Shown here: positions 55,820-63,528 of the stretch, piece after piece
Position numbering within the stretch: the first letter of the stretch is position 1
Layout of the letters: each line of letters begins with the position of its first letter
NCBI GenBank assembly: GCA_027489065.1
Contig: JAIYAM010000056.1
Span: forward strand, 1 to 64,000
From: Erythrobacteraceae bacterium
GTDB lineage: Bacteria; Pseudomonadota; Alphaproteobacteria; Sphingomonadales; Sphingomonadaceae
Length of the DNA stretch: 64,000 bases
Direction of reading: 5' to 3'
Notes under the pieces: model-generated
What the model was told of the DNA's origin: nothing
Databases searched by the model: none
The model's input: only the letters and a program-made list of their open reading frames with translations
Position numbers and translations under genes: made by a program

Positions 55820-56268
55820 AGCAATCCTCCCGCGCGCATCGAATAGACTGCTCGCGGCGTGAAGATCAGGTGATCGACGAGCGCGATGTCGAGTGCGCGT
55901 GCCACCTCGGCGAGGCGGCGGGTGGCGGCAATGTCGCAGCCGCTCGGTCGGCAATGGCCCGAAGGGTGGCTGTGCGCGAGGATGATTCCCGCCGCGTCAT
56001 GGCGCAGCGCCTCTCCGAGCAGGGCCCGCATGCGCAGGGTGAGCGTGCTCAGCGAGCCGATCCCGCAGGGCGCATCGCCGAGCCAGGCGCGGGCGGAATC
56101 GACGAAGATCGCATGGCCGCGCTCGTGGGTCGCCGGCGGGGCGAGCACGACATCGCGAAGATAGGCGATCATCGCCGCGGTGCGCTGCTCGGGCGCCGCA
56201 GCGGGCGGGCGCACGGTCGGGCGCAAGCTCAGGCGCGCGGGCGTGAGGGCGGGCGTCAGGATCGACAT
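55816..56268 (-). CDS. RadC-like JAB-domain protein (short form)
   Basis: 150 aa. The JAMM metal motif HSHPSG with Asp at the expected spacing (His99, His101, Asp112) and the preceding GSLSTLTLRMRALLGEAL segment match the RadC/MPN+ family. The usual N-terminal helix-hairpin-helix part of ~70 residues is missing, with only a short Pro/Ala-rich stretch before the domain. RadC function is unsettled, with mobile-element and competence links suggested in the literature. The ATG at 56268 is used; an upstream start at 56400 gives only low-complexity sequence. Coupled to the winged-helix gene. Confidence 0.8.
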   Translation of the reverse strand: MSILTPALTPARLSLRPTVRPPAAAPEQRTAAMIAYLRDVVLAPPATHERGHAIFVDSARAWLGDAPCGIGSLSTLTLRMRALLGEALRHDAAGIILAHSHPSGHCRPSGCDIAATRRLAEVARALDIALVDHLIFTPRAVYSMRAGGLL

Positions 56269-56320
56269 GGGGGACGTCCGCAAGCGGCTGCGGCGCGCGG
56301 CGCCGGACGGGCCGTCCGCG

Positions 56321-56827
56321 TCATGCCCGCCGCCCCTGCAAGCCGGCACTGCCGAGCCGCCATTCGCGATAGGGCCCGAAGCGGTTCTGGCGCTGGGCAT
56401 GGCGCACGAAGCCGCCGATCAGCACCAGGAGCTGGCAGTATGAAGGCCCGATCACCATGATGGCATAGGCCAGTTCGGAGACATTCGGGACCAGCGCCTT
56501 GACGAGGTGCGCGACCACCGCGACCAGCTGGAAACCGGCAATCCACAGCGGATAGTTGCGGTTCGCGTTGAGCGCGATGCCGACGAACAGCACCGTGGCG
56601 ACAAGGTCGCCGGTGATGATCGGCGGGGCATAGGGTCCCAGGTCCACGGCATCGAGACCGAACAACTGCCCGACGTAGATCGGGATCACCATGGTCGCGA
56701 GGAATGCGCCGATCAACCAGCGCTCCGGGGCCCCGCCCCAGCGCCAGATAGCTGCAGCAAGCAGCACACTGGTGAGGTGCTGGGCGGAGACCCGGTAGGC
56801 GTTGAAGAGTTCGAACAGGTCGCCCAT
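56321..56827 (-). CDS. Hypothetical membrane protein with about five segments
   Basis: 168 aa, hydrophobic with about five helices (around LTSVLLAAAIWRW, LIGAFLATMVIPIYVGQL, IITGDLVATVLFVGIALNAN, WIAGFQLVAVVAHLVKALV, AYAIMVIGPSYCQLLVLIGG). No recognised domain. It lies 3 nt after the preceding small gene and probably belongs to one operon with it and the HTH gene. Start ATG 56827 (MGDLFELFNAYRVSAQ). Confidence 0.7.
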   Translation of the reverse strand: MGDLFELFNAYRVSAQHLTSVLLAAAIWRWGGAPERWLIGAFLATMVIPIYVGQLFGLDAVDLGPYAPPIITGDLVATVLFVGIALNANRNYPLWIAGFQLVAVVAHLVKALVPNVSELAYAIMVIGPSYCQLLVLIGGFVRHAQRQNRFGPYREWRLGSAGLQGRRA

Positions 56828-56830
56828 GGA

Positions 56831-57175
56831 TCAGGCCGGGATCACGTCCTTCTGGCCCGGCAGCGCCTCGATGTCCGATCCGGTGATGATGGTCGGAATG
56901 CCGCTGTCGCCGCCTGCATGGACCTGTGCAACCTTGCTCAGCTCGTCATGGACGCGCAGCAGGTTGGTCGACATCGCGATCGCCTGGCTTTCGGCCTCGG
57001 TCAGGCGGAGCAGCGCGCGCTGGCCGGTGTTGACCTCGACTGCCGGGTTCTGCCGGGCGGAGAGCATCGCCTGCTTGAGCCGCGCCATGGCGATGATCGC
57101 CTCGTCGGCGAGAGCTTCGGCCTCACGGATCAGTTTCTTGAGATTGTGGGCATCGGCAAGGATACGGTTTTCCAT
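56831..57175 (-). CDS. Hypothetical small helical protein
   Basis: 114 aa, mostly alpha-helical and acidic/alanine-rich (LADAHNLKKLIREAEALADE, RALLRLTEAESQAIAMSTNL), with a Gly/Ile-rich tail. Coiled-coil potential is likely. It overlaps the upstream HTH gene by 46 nt yet has its own GGAGA site before the ATG at 57175, supporting it as real. Function unknown; may interact with the membrane-anchored HTH protein encoded before it. Confidence 0.6.
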   Translation of the reverse strand: MENRILADAHNLKKLIREAEALADEAIIAMARLKQAMLSARQNPAVEVNTGQRALLRLTEAESQAIAMSTNLLRVHDELSKVAQVHAGGDSGIPTIITGSDIEALPGQKDVIPA

Positions 57176-57810
57176 CGATTGTCTCCAGCGCTGCCGGTGC
57201 TCGCCCGGTCGCGTCCCTTGGTTTCCCGGAGCAGGTGCGCCTTGCCTTCCGTTGCCGCGCTGAGGGTCATCGCCGCCGTCACCGCAAGGACAACGGCAGC
57301 GAGTATTCCCGATGCAATCCCGATGATTGCCCCAAGCCGAAACAGAACGGCATGCTCACCATCGAGCACTCCGGGGACGACCTTGGGCTCGTCCTGCCTC
57401 AGCCACGGTGCCTGTTCTATCAGGGGCATCGCGTCGCTGAGGACCAGGTGGCCCGGATCGTCCCGCCCATCGAAATCAGTCAGATTAGCCGGCCCGTTAA
57501 CCTGACCTTTTGTATATACAGTTTCGCTGAAGACCCCGGCGTCGAGGGCCTCGGCCGAGTCCGATGCGGACGCAGCAGAGCCCGCCGCGGCGTCATCGCT
57601 CGGGCGGGGCAGCGTGGCGCGGTAGTTCTCGACCAGTTCGCCGAGGCTGCCAGCGGCATAGAAGTCTTTCAGCGCGCGGATATGCTGGTTGATGCGGGTC
57701 TCGGACACGCCGAGCTCCGCCGCGATCACCTTGATCGGCACACGCCGATCGATGCGCTCCATCACGGCACGTTGCCTGTCGGTCAGCCGGCGAGCGGCTC
57801 CGGACGCCAT
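57130..57810 (-). CDS. LuxR-type HTH protein with a C-terminal membrane segment
   Basis: 226 aa. Residues about 8-65 resemble a LuxR/sigma-4-type helix-turn-helix (LTDRQRAVMERIDRRVPIKV, ELGVSETRINQHIRALKDF). A Ser/Ala/Asp-rich linker follows, then one hydrophobic segment near residues 156-184 (RLGAIIGIASGILAAVVLAV) and a charged tail. A membrane-anchored transcription factor is suggested, since there is no signal peptide. First of three genes in an apparent operon. Start ATG 57810. Confidence 0.72.
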   Translation of the reverse strand: MASGAARRLTDRQRAVMERIDRRVPIKVIAAELGVSETRINQHIRALKDFYAAGSLGELVENYRATLPRPSDDAAAGSAASASDSAEALDAGVFSETVYTKGQVNGPANLTDFDGRDDPGHLVLSDAMPLIEQAPWLRQDEPKVVPGVLDGEHAVLFRLGAIIGIASGILAAVVLAVTAAMTLSAATEGKAHLLRETKGRDRASTGSAGDNRWKTVSLPMPTISRN

Positions 57811-57935
57811 GGAACTCTCCCTGTACGATTCGCCCCAATTCCGGGTTTTCCTAACCCATGCCAGACGAATCGTTAACTAAAATCGGACCAAATCACTCTT
57901 ATTTGAAATTGTGCGTCTTCAACGACCTCGATCGG

Positions 57936-59135
57936 TCATGCAGCCGTGCTGTTCACTCCCACCGATTGCAGATAGCGCTTGATGTTGCGGGCCGCCTGAC
58001 GGAGCCGCTGCTCGTTCTCGACCATGGCGATCCGCACATAGCCCTCCCCGTTCTCGCCGTAGCCGACGCCCGGCGCGACCGCGACCTGCGCCTGCGTGAG
58101 CAGCTGCTTGGAGAATTCCAGACTACCCATCGACCGCAAGGCGGGGGGCAGAGGGGCCCAGGCGAACATCGAGGCGGGCGGCGGCGGGATCTCCCAGCCG
58201 GCCCGCGCAAAGGCTTCGACCATCACGTCGCGCCGCTTGTGGTAAAGCTCGCGATTGGCGTCGATGATGTCCTGCGGGCCGTTGAGCGCCGCGCAGGCCG
58301 CCGCCTGAATCGGGGTGAAGGCGCCGTAATCGAGGTACGATTTCACGCGGGTCAGCGCGGCGATCAGCTGGCGGTTGCCGACCGCGAAGCCCATGCGCCA
58401 GCCGGCCATCGAATAGGTCTTGGACATCGAGGTGAACTCGATCGCGACATCCTTTGCGCCGGGCACCTGCATGATCGAGGGCGTCGGCTTGCCGTCAAAG
58501 TAAAGCTCGGAATAGGCAAGGTCGGAGATGACCCACACCTGGTTCTCCTTCGCCCACGCGACGAGCCGCTCGTAGAAGGCAAGGTCGACGATCTCGGCCG
58601 TCGGGTTAGAGGGGTAGCTCACCACCAGCACCGATGGGCGCGGCACGGTGTAGTTCATCGCCCGCTCGAGCGATTCCCAGTAATGCTCGTCCGGCGTGGT
58701 CGGCACGGAGCGGATCGTCGCGCCGGCGATGATGAAGCCGAAGGTGTGGATCGGGTAGGAGGGGTTGGGTGCCAGCACCACGTCGCCCGGCGCGATGATC
58801 GCGGTGGCAAGGCTGGAGAGGCCCTCCTTCGAGCCCATCGTCACCACCACTTCCGTCTCGGGATCGAGTTCGACCCCGAAGCGGCGCGCGTAATAGCCCG
58901 CCTGCGCGCGGCGCAGGCCGGGAATGCCCTTGGACTGCGAATAGCCGTGCGCATCGGGCTTGGCCGCAACCTCGCACAGCTTGTCGATGACATGCTGCGG
59001 CGGGGGCTGGTCGGGGTTACCCATGCCGAGGTCGATGATGTCCTGCCCTGCCAGCCGCGCCGCATGACGCATGGCGTTCACCTCCGCGATCACGTACGGG
59101 GGCATTCGCTTCATGCGGTAGAACTGGTCGTTCAT
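57936..59135 (-). CDS. alaC: Alanine/glutamate-pyruvate aminotransferase, AlaC type
   Basis: 399 aa class I PLP aminotransferase. It follows E. coli AlaC closely in order: MPPYVIAEVNAM, DLGMGNPDQPPPQHV, TMGSKEGLSSLATAII, PNPSYPIHTFGFIIAGA, PSNPTAEIVDL, and PLP Lys239 in SMSKTYSMAGWRMGF. It makes alanine from pyruvate; paralogues act as diaminopimelate aminotransferases. The ATG at 59135 is the start (MNDQFYRMKRMPP). Monocistronic, divergent from phaC. Confidence 0.92.
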   Translation of the reverse strand: MNDQFYRMKRMPPYVIAEVNAMRHAARLAGQDIIDLGMGNPDQPPPQHVIDKLCEVAAKPDAHGYSQSKGIPGLRRAQAGYYARRFGVELDPETEVVVTMGSKEGLSSLATAIIAPGDVVLAPNPSYPIHTFGFIIAGATIRSVPTTPDEHYWESLERAMNYTVPRPSVLVVSYPSNPTAEIVDLAFYERLVAWAKENQVWVISDLAYSELYFDGKPTPSIMQVPGAKDVAIEFTSMSKTYSMAGWRMGFAVGNRQLIAALTRVKSYLDYGAFTPIQAAACAALNGPQDIIDANRELYHKRRDVMVEAFARAGWEIPPPPASMFAWAPLPPALRSMGSLEFSKQLLTQAQVAVAPGVGYGENGEGYVRIAMVENEQRLRQAARNIKRYLQSVGVNSTAA

Positions 59136-59298
59136 GGCGTGTCATAACCTCGTCTTGTACGGTGCCGATGAGGCAGCCGCAGCCTTCTTCCTTGGCGAAT
59201 ATCGGCTTAGCAGGGAAGCGGGATTTCGGCGAGTTGCGATGGTAATCGATTGACGGCACTAACGGCGACAGGCCGGAACAAAGGGACGATTGCGGGCA

Positions 59299-61206
59299 AT
59301 GGCACAAGATGGCGACCTGATGGCGACGGCTGGCGAGGGGCTGAAGGGCTTCCTCGACATGCAGGGCGAGGCGATGCGCGAGATGTTCGCCGGCAAGGGG
59401 CTGGAGCCGATGCTCGGGCAGGGTCTGGACGCGGGCGAGATGGCCCAATGGACCGCCACCGCCGCGCAGCTCCAGCAGCTGTGGCTCGACTTCGCGACCT
59501 ATCAGGCACAGGCAGCCGCCGAGAAGGCGGGCAAGGGCGGCGCGAGCCTCATTGATCCCGCGCAGTGGCTGCTTGTCTCGCAAGGCATGCTCGGCCAGAT
59601 GCCCAAGGGGATGTTCGAGGCTGCCGGCAAGCTTGCCGAAGGCCAGATGCAGCTTTGGTCGGGCGTGATGCAGAGCTTCGCCGCAGGCGTCACCGGCGGC
59701 AAGCTGGCGCAGGCTCCCGAGGCGGGCGCGCTCCCCAAGAGCGACCGCCGCTTCGCCGATCCGGCATGGCGCGAGCATCCGGCCTTCCTGCTGCTCCACC
59801 AGACCTACCTGATGCTCGCCGACTACTTCAGGCAGGCGGTCAGGGGCATGGACGGGCTCGACCGGGCCAAGCGCCAGCAGCTCGAGTTCGCGGTCTCGGC
59901 TCTGGCCGAGGCGATGAGCCCCGACAACTTCCTCGCGCTCAATCCCGTGGTGCTCAAGCGCACCGTGGAGAGCAAGGGCGCGAACCTGGTGCGCGGGATG
60001 CAGCACCTCGTCAACGACCTCAAGCGTGGGCAGCTCACCCACACCGATCCCGACGCCTTCCGCCTGGGCGAAAACCTCGCCGCGACGCCGGGCAAGGTGG
60101 TCCACGAGACGCCGCTCTACCAGCTCATCCAGTACAATCCCTCCACCGAGGACGTGCTGGCCGTGCCGCTGGTGATCTTCCCGCCGTGGATCAACCGCTT
60201 CTACATCCTCGACCTCACGCCCAAGAAGAGCTTCATCAAGTGGGCGGTCGATCAGGGCATCACGGTCTTCGTGGTCAGCTGGAAGTCGGCAGACGAGAGC
60301 ATGCGCGATGTCGTCTGGGACGATTACATCCGCAGCCAAATCGAAGCGATCGAACATGTCCGTGCGCGGCTCGATGTGCCCCACGTCCACACCATCGGCT
60401 ATTGCGTCGCCGGCACAACGCTGGCCGCGACCCTCGCGGTGCTGCACCGCCGGGGCGAAGCGGACAAGGTGAAGTCGGCAACCTTCTTCACCGCGCAGGT
60501 CGATTTCGAGAAGAGCGGCGACCTCAAGAACTTCATCGACGACGGGCAGCTGGAGATGATCGGGCAATTGTCCCAGCAGGGCTATCTCGACGGGCGCTAT
60601 CTGGCAGCCGCCTTCAACGCCCTGAGGGGCCGCGACCTGATCTGGAACTACGTCGTCAACAACTACCTTCTCGGTGAGGACTACCCGGCCTTCGATCTTC
60701 TCCACTGGAACGGCGACGTCACCAACCTGCCCTCCAAGTGGCACAACGCCTACCTGCGCGATCTCTACCGCGACAACAAGCTGGTGGTGCCCGATGCGCT
60801 GGAGGCCGACGGCACGCCGATTGACCTCACGCTGGTCGCCACCCCCAGCTTCGTGCAGGCGGGACGCGAGGATCATATCGCGCCGGCGGAAAGCGTGTGG
60901 CGGATCACGAAGCATTTCAGCGGGCCGATGGAGTTCCTGCTGGCAGGCTCGGGCCACATCGCGGGCGTGGTCAATCCGCCAGCTGCGGGCAAGTATCAGT
61001 ACTGGATCGGCGACAGCGCCGCGCCCTCGCTCAAGGAGTTCGTCGCCGGCGCGACCGAGCATCCGGGCAGCTGGTGGCCGCACTGGCTCGAATGGCTGCA
61101 CCGCCAGTCCGATGCGCGGGTTCCGGCAACGGGCAAGCGCGTGCCGGGCGGCAAGGGTGACCGGGTGATCGAGGATGCTCCGGGGCGCTATGTGAAGACG
61201 CGCTGA
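59299..61206 (+). CDS. phaC: Class I poly(3-hydroxyalkanoate) synthase
   Basis: 635 aa. Class I PhaC: LVIFPPWINRFYILDL, lipase-like box GYCVAGTTLA with catalytic Cys369 (Gly-x-Cys-x-Gly), catalytic Asp525 (GREDHIAP) and His553 (GSGHIAGVVNPP), and WWPHWLEW near the C-terminus. The long N-terminal helical region (about 1-250) is typical of class I enzymes. It polymerises 3-hydroxyacyl-CoA into PHA granules. The ATG at 59299 is used; a TTG at 59290 is alternative. The phasin gene follows with its own promoter. Confidence 0.96.
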   Translation: MAQDGDLMATAGEGLKGFLDMQGEAMREMFAGKGLEPMLGQGLDAGEMAQWTATAAQLQQLWLDFATYQAQAAAEKAGKGGASLIDPAQWLLVSQGMLGQMPKGMFEAAGKLAEGQMQLWSGVMQSFAAGVTGGKLAQAPEAGALPKSDRRFADPAWREHPAFLLLHQTYLMLADYFRQAVRGMDGLDRAKRQQLEFAVSALAEAMSPDNFLALNPVVLKRTVESKGANLVRGMQHLVNDLKRGQLTHTDPDAFRLGENLAATPGKVVHETPLYQLIQYNPSTEDVLAVPLVIFPPWINRFYILDLTPKKSFIKWAVDQGITVFVVSWKSADESMRDVVWDDYIRSQIEAIEHVRARLDVPHVHTIGYCVAGTTLAATLAVLHRRGEADKVKSATFFTAQVDFEKSGDLKNFIDDGQLEMIGQLSQQGYLDGRYLAAAFNALRGRDLIWNYVVNNYLLGEDYPAFDLLHWNGDVTNLPSKWHNAYLRDLYRDNKLVVPDALEADGTPIDLTLVATPSFVQAGREDHIAPAESVWRITKHFSGPMEFLLAGSGHIAGVVNPPAAGKYQYWIGDSAAPSLKEFVAGATEHPGSWWPHWLEWLHRQSDARVPATGKRVPGGKGDRVIEDAPGRYVKTR

Positions 61207-61279
61207 GGGTGAAACCGTTCGGCAGGTCCATCGGGAATGGGCAGTCAAGTGCCTGAAGCGTCTCGGTTTCCCGCGCTAT

Positions 61280-61294
61280 GTTGCACTGCACAAA
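61280..61294 (+). promoter_or_regulatory. PhaR-type operator arm 1 (phasin promoter)
   Basis: GTTGCACTGCACAAA is the left arm of a perfect 15-bp inverted repeat that flanks the phasin promoter, just upstream of the -35 box. TGCA-containing palindromic sites are typical of PHA repressor PhaR; assignment to PhaR is inference. Confidence 0.7.
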
Positions 61295-61301
61295 AACGGG
61301 C

Positions 61302-61329
61302 TTGACTTCGCTTGCGCACTCGCTACTTT
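61302..61329 (+). promoter_or_regulatory. Sigma-70-type promoter of the phasin gene
   Basis: TTGACT (61302-61307), a 16-nt spacer and TACTTT (61324-61329), 28 nt before the phasin ATG. The -10 box overlaps the second operator arm. Confidence 0.7.
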
Positions 61330-61341
61330 GTGCAGTGCAAC
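61327..61341 (+). promoter_or_regulatory. PhaR-type operator arm 2 (phasin promoter)
   Basis: TTTGTGCAGTGCAAC is the exact reverse complement of arm 1, overlapping the -10 box and the presumed transcription start. Repressor bound here would block the promoter. Confidence 0.72.
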
Positions 61342-61357
61342 ATGAAGTGAGGTCGTC

Positions 61358-62242
61358 ATGCCCGAAGTTGAAAAGACTGCTGCTCCCGAAGTGAAGGCGC
61401 CCGTCGTCAAGGCTGAGGCCGTGAAGGCCCCGGTCGCCAAGATCGACGCTGCTGCCGAGAAGGCCTACGCCGAAGCCGCGGCCAAGGTCGCTCCGGTGCC
61501 GGTCGCCGCACCCAAGGTCGAAGCCGCAGCTGTCGCCGCTCCGAAGGCCGCCGCGCCTGCCCCGACCCCTGCCAAGATCATCGCCGCTCCCAAGACAAAG
61601 ACCCCGGTCGCCAAGAAGGCGCTGAAGGTCACCAAGGCAGCGGCCAAGACCGTCAAGAAGACGGCCGCCAAGACCGCCACCAAGACTGGCGCCAAGCTCC
61701 CGGTCAAGAAGCCGGTGCTGGCCAAGACGGCTGAAAAGCCTGTTGCCGCACCCAAGACCAACCCCATTCTCAAGATCAAGGACACCATCATGGCCACTGC
61801 CAACACCACCGAAATGACCGCCGCCGCCAAGCAGGCCTTCGCCGAGGCACAGACCCGCGCCAAGACCGCTTATGCGACCGCCTATTCGAAGAGCACCGTG
61901 CTCGCCACCGAAGCGACCGAGTTCACCAAGGCGAACGTCGATGCCGTCGTCGAGAGCGGCAAGATCTTCTTCGCCGGCGCGCAGGAACTGCTCAAGGACA
62001 ACGTCGAGACCGGCAAGACCGTGATCGAAACCGTCACCGAAGACGCCAAGAAGGTCGCCGCGATCAAATCGCCGACCGAGCTCATGCAGCTCCAGGGCGA
62101 AATCGCCCGTCGCAACTTCGACGCGCTGGTCTCCTACGGCTCGAAGCGCACCGAAGCCTGGGTGAAGCTCTACAACGAGGCCTTCGCCCCGATCTCGAAC
62201 CGCGTCAGCGTTGCTGCCGAGAAGATCAAGACGGCCGCGTAA
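61358..62242 (+). CDS. phaP: Phasin with a lysine/alanine/proline-rich N-terminal region
   Basis: 294 aa. Residues about 1-140 are low-complexity and rich in Ala, Lys, Pro and Val. The stretch near 88-120 has KKALKVTKAAAKTVKK and KTAAKTATKTGAKLPVKK, resembling histone H1-like and PhaF tails. From about 150 a typical phasin domain follows (TEMTAAAKQAFAEAQTRAKT, VESGKIFFAGAQELLKDNVE, GEIARRNFDALVSYGSKRTE). Phasins coat PHA granules, and the basic arm may bind DNA and help partition granules (inference from PhaF). The ATG at 61358 is used. A phaR-like regulator is not in the window. Confidence 0.9.
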   Translation: MPEVEKTAAPEVKAPVVKAEAVKAPVAKIDAAAEKAYAEAAAKVAPVPVAAPKVEAAAVAAPKAAAPAPTPAKIIAAPKTKTPVAKKALKVTKAAAKTVKKTAAKTATKTGAKLPVKKPVLAKTAEKPVAAPKTNPILKIKDTIMATANTTEMTAAAKQAFAEAQTRAKTAYATAYSKSTVLATEATEFTKANVDAVVESGKIFFAGAQELLKDNVETGKTVIETVTEDAKKVAAIKSPTELMQLQGEIARRNFDALVSYGSKRTEAWVKLYNEAFAPISNRVSVAAEKIKTAA

Positions 62243-62316
62243 GCGACACAAGTTTCTGAGCCGGGCCTCTCTCCTCTCTCTCCCAACCCGGTTCACGAAA
62301 GCGCGCTGAAAAGCGC

Positions 62317-62355
62317 GGGCCGGCCAGACCCAGCGTCTGGCCGGCCCTTTTCTTT
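62317..62355 (+). terminator. Intrinsic terminator after the phasin gene
   Basis: GGGCCGGCCAGAC pairs perfectly with GTCTGGCCGGCCC (13 bp, 5-nt loop) and TTTTCTTT follows at once. A strong rho-independent terminator, as expected after a highly expressed gene. Confidence 0.93.
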
Positions 62356-62441
62356 GGCGGTCGGACCGGCGCGCCCGTTCGTCGCGACAGAATCTCACCA
62401 ATCGCTTGCACCTTGGCAAGCGACTCCCATAATGGAGGCCT

Positions 62442-62864
62442 ATGCCTGCCCCGACCCTTCCCGCCCGCGCGACACGCGACACCCTGCCCTTGCTGGCGGC
62501 CGCACCCGTCCGTTGCGAGGACGAGGATGGCAATGACGAAGGTGGCAAGGACGGCGGCGGGTCCGGCGGCAGTCAGGTCGGGGTCGCCACCAAGACCCGC
62601 GCCAAGGCCAAGAAGCCGAGCCAGTACAAGGTGCTGATGCTCAACGACGATTACACCCCGATGGAATTCGTGGTGCTGGTGTTGAAGCGCTTCTTCAGCA
62701 TGGACCTCGAACAGGCGACCCGCGTGATGCTCCACGTCCACCAGCGCGGCGTCGGCGTGTGCGGGATCTTCACCTACGAAGTCGCCGAGACCAAGGTGAA
62801 CCAGGTGATGGACTTCGCCCGCCAGAACCAGCACCCGCTCCAGTGCACGCTCGAAAAAGCCTAG
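62442..62864 (+). CDS. clpS: ClpS, adaptor of the ClpAP protease
   Basis: 140 aa. The C-terminal 80 residues are a classical ClpS core: [20 protein letters not shown], the [20 protein letters not shown] segment and [21 protein letters not shown]. It binds N-end-rule substrates and hands them to ClpA. The N-terminus of about 50 residues ([19 protein letters not shown], a [14 protein letters not shown] linker) is longer than usual. A GGAGG lies three bases before the ATG at 62442, a short spacing; a shorter protein starting further in is possible. clpA is not adjacent. Confidence 0.92.
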   Translation: MPAPTLPARATRDTLPLLAAAPVRCEDEDGNDEGGKDGGGSGGSQVGVATKTRAKAKKPSQYKVLMLNDDYTPMEFVVLVLKRFFSMDLEQATRVMLHVHQRGVGVCGIFTYEVAETKVNQVMDFARQNQHPLQCTLEKA

Positions 62865-62874
62865 ACGCAAAGGC

Positions 62875-63381
62875 GTGAGGCAGGCGCACCACCCGCAGCC
62901 CGATCCGGTCGCCCCCGGGCAGGAGAGCGTCTGGGACTATCCCCGCCCCGCGATTGCGGAGCGGACACAGCGCCACATCCGCATCGCCCACCGCGGCGTG
63001 GTGATTGCCGATACCCGCGCCGCGTGGCGCACGCTCGAAACATCGCACCCGCCGACCTACTACATCCCGCCGACCGACATCGCGATGACGCACCTTCCGC
63101 CCAATCCCGCCCGCTCGATCTGCGAATGGAAGGGACAGGCGGTCTACTGGGACGTGATCGTCGGCGGCGAGCGGATCGTCGGTGCGGGATGGTCCTACCC
63201 CTCGCCCACCCCGTCCTTCGCCGGTATCCGGGATCACATCGCCTTTTACGCTGCGCCCTTCGACGAAGTGACCATCGATGGCGAGCAGGTCATCCCCCAG
63301 CCAGGCGGTTTCTACGGGGGCTGGATCACCTCGCGAGAGGCCGGGCCGTTCAAGGGCGTCCCCGGCAGCCGCTTCTGGTAG
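62875..63381 (+). CDS. DUF427-family protein
   Basis: 168 aa. Core motifs of DUF427 are seen: DTRAAWRTLETSHPPTYYIP, CEWKGQAVYWDVIVGGE and AFYAAPFDEVTIDGEQV, with WITSREAGPFKGVPGSRFW as C-terminus. The family's biochemical role is not known to me. The start is a GTG at 62875, 10 nt after the clpS stop, which makes it a likely operon partner of clpS; no other start near it is better. Confidence 0.85.
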   Translation: MRQAHHPQPDPVAPGQESVWDYPRPAIAERTQRHIRIAHRGVVIADTRAAWRTLETSHPPTYYIPPTDIAMTHLPPNPARSICEWKGQAVYWDVIVGGERIVGAGWSYPSPTPSFAGIRDHIAFYAAPFDEVTIDGEQVIPQPGGFYGGWITSREAGPFKGVPGSRFW

Positions 63382-63528
63382 GCAGCCCGGCCCATTCACC
63401 TTGCGGCGTCAGCTCGGCCCGGTCAGCTTGCGGCGTCATTTGCAGCAGGGCAATTGGGGACATGACGCGGGCGCGCTAAGCCGCTAGGGCTGAACGGCCT
63501 TCGCGCGAACCGACGGACCTGACGCCCC

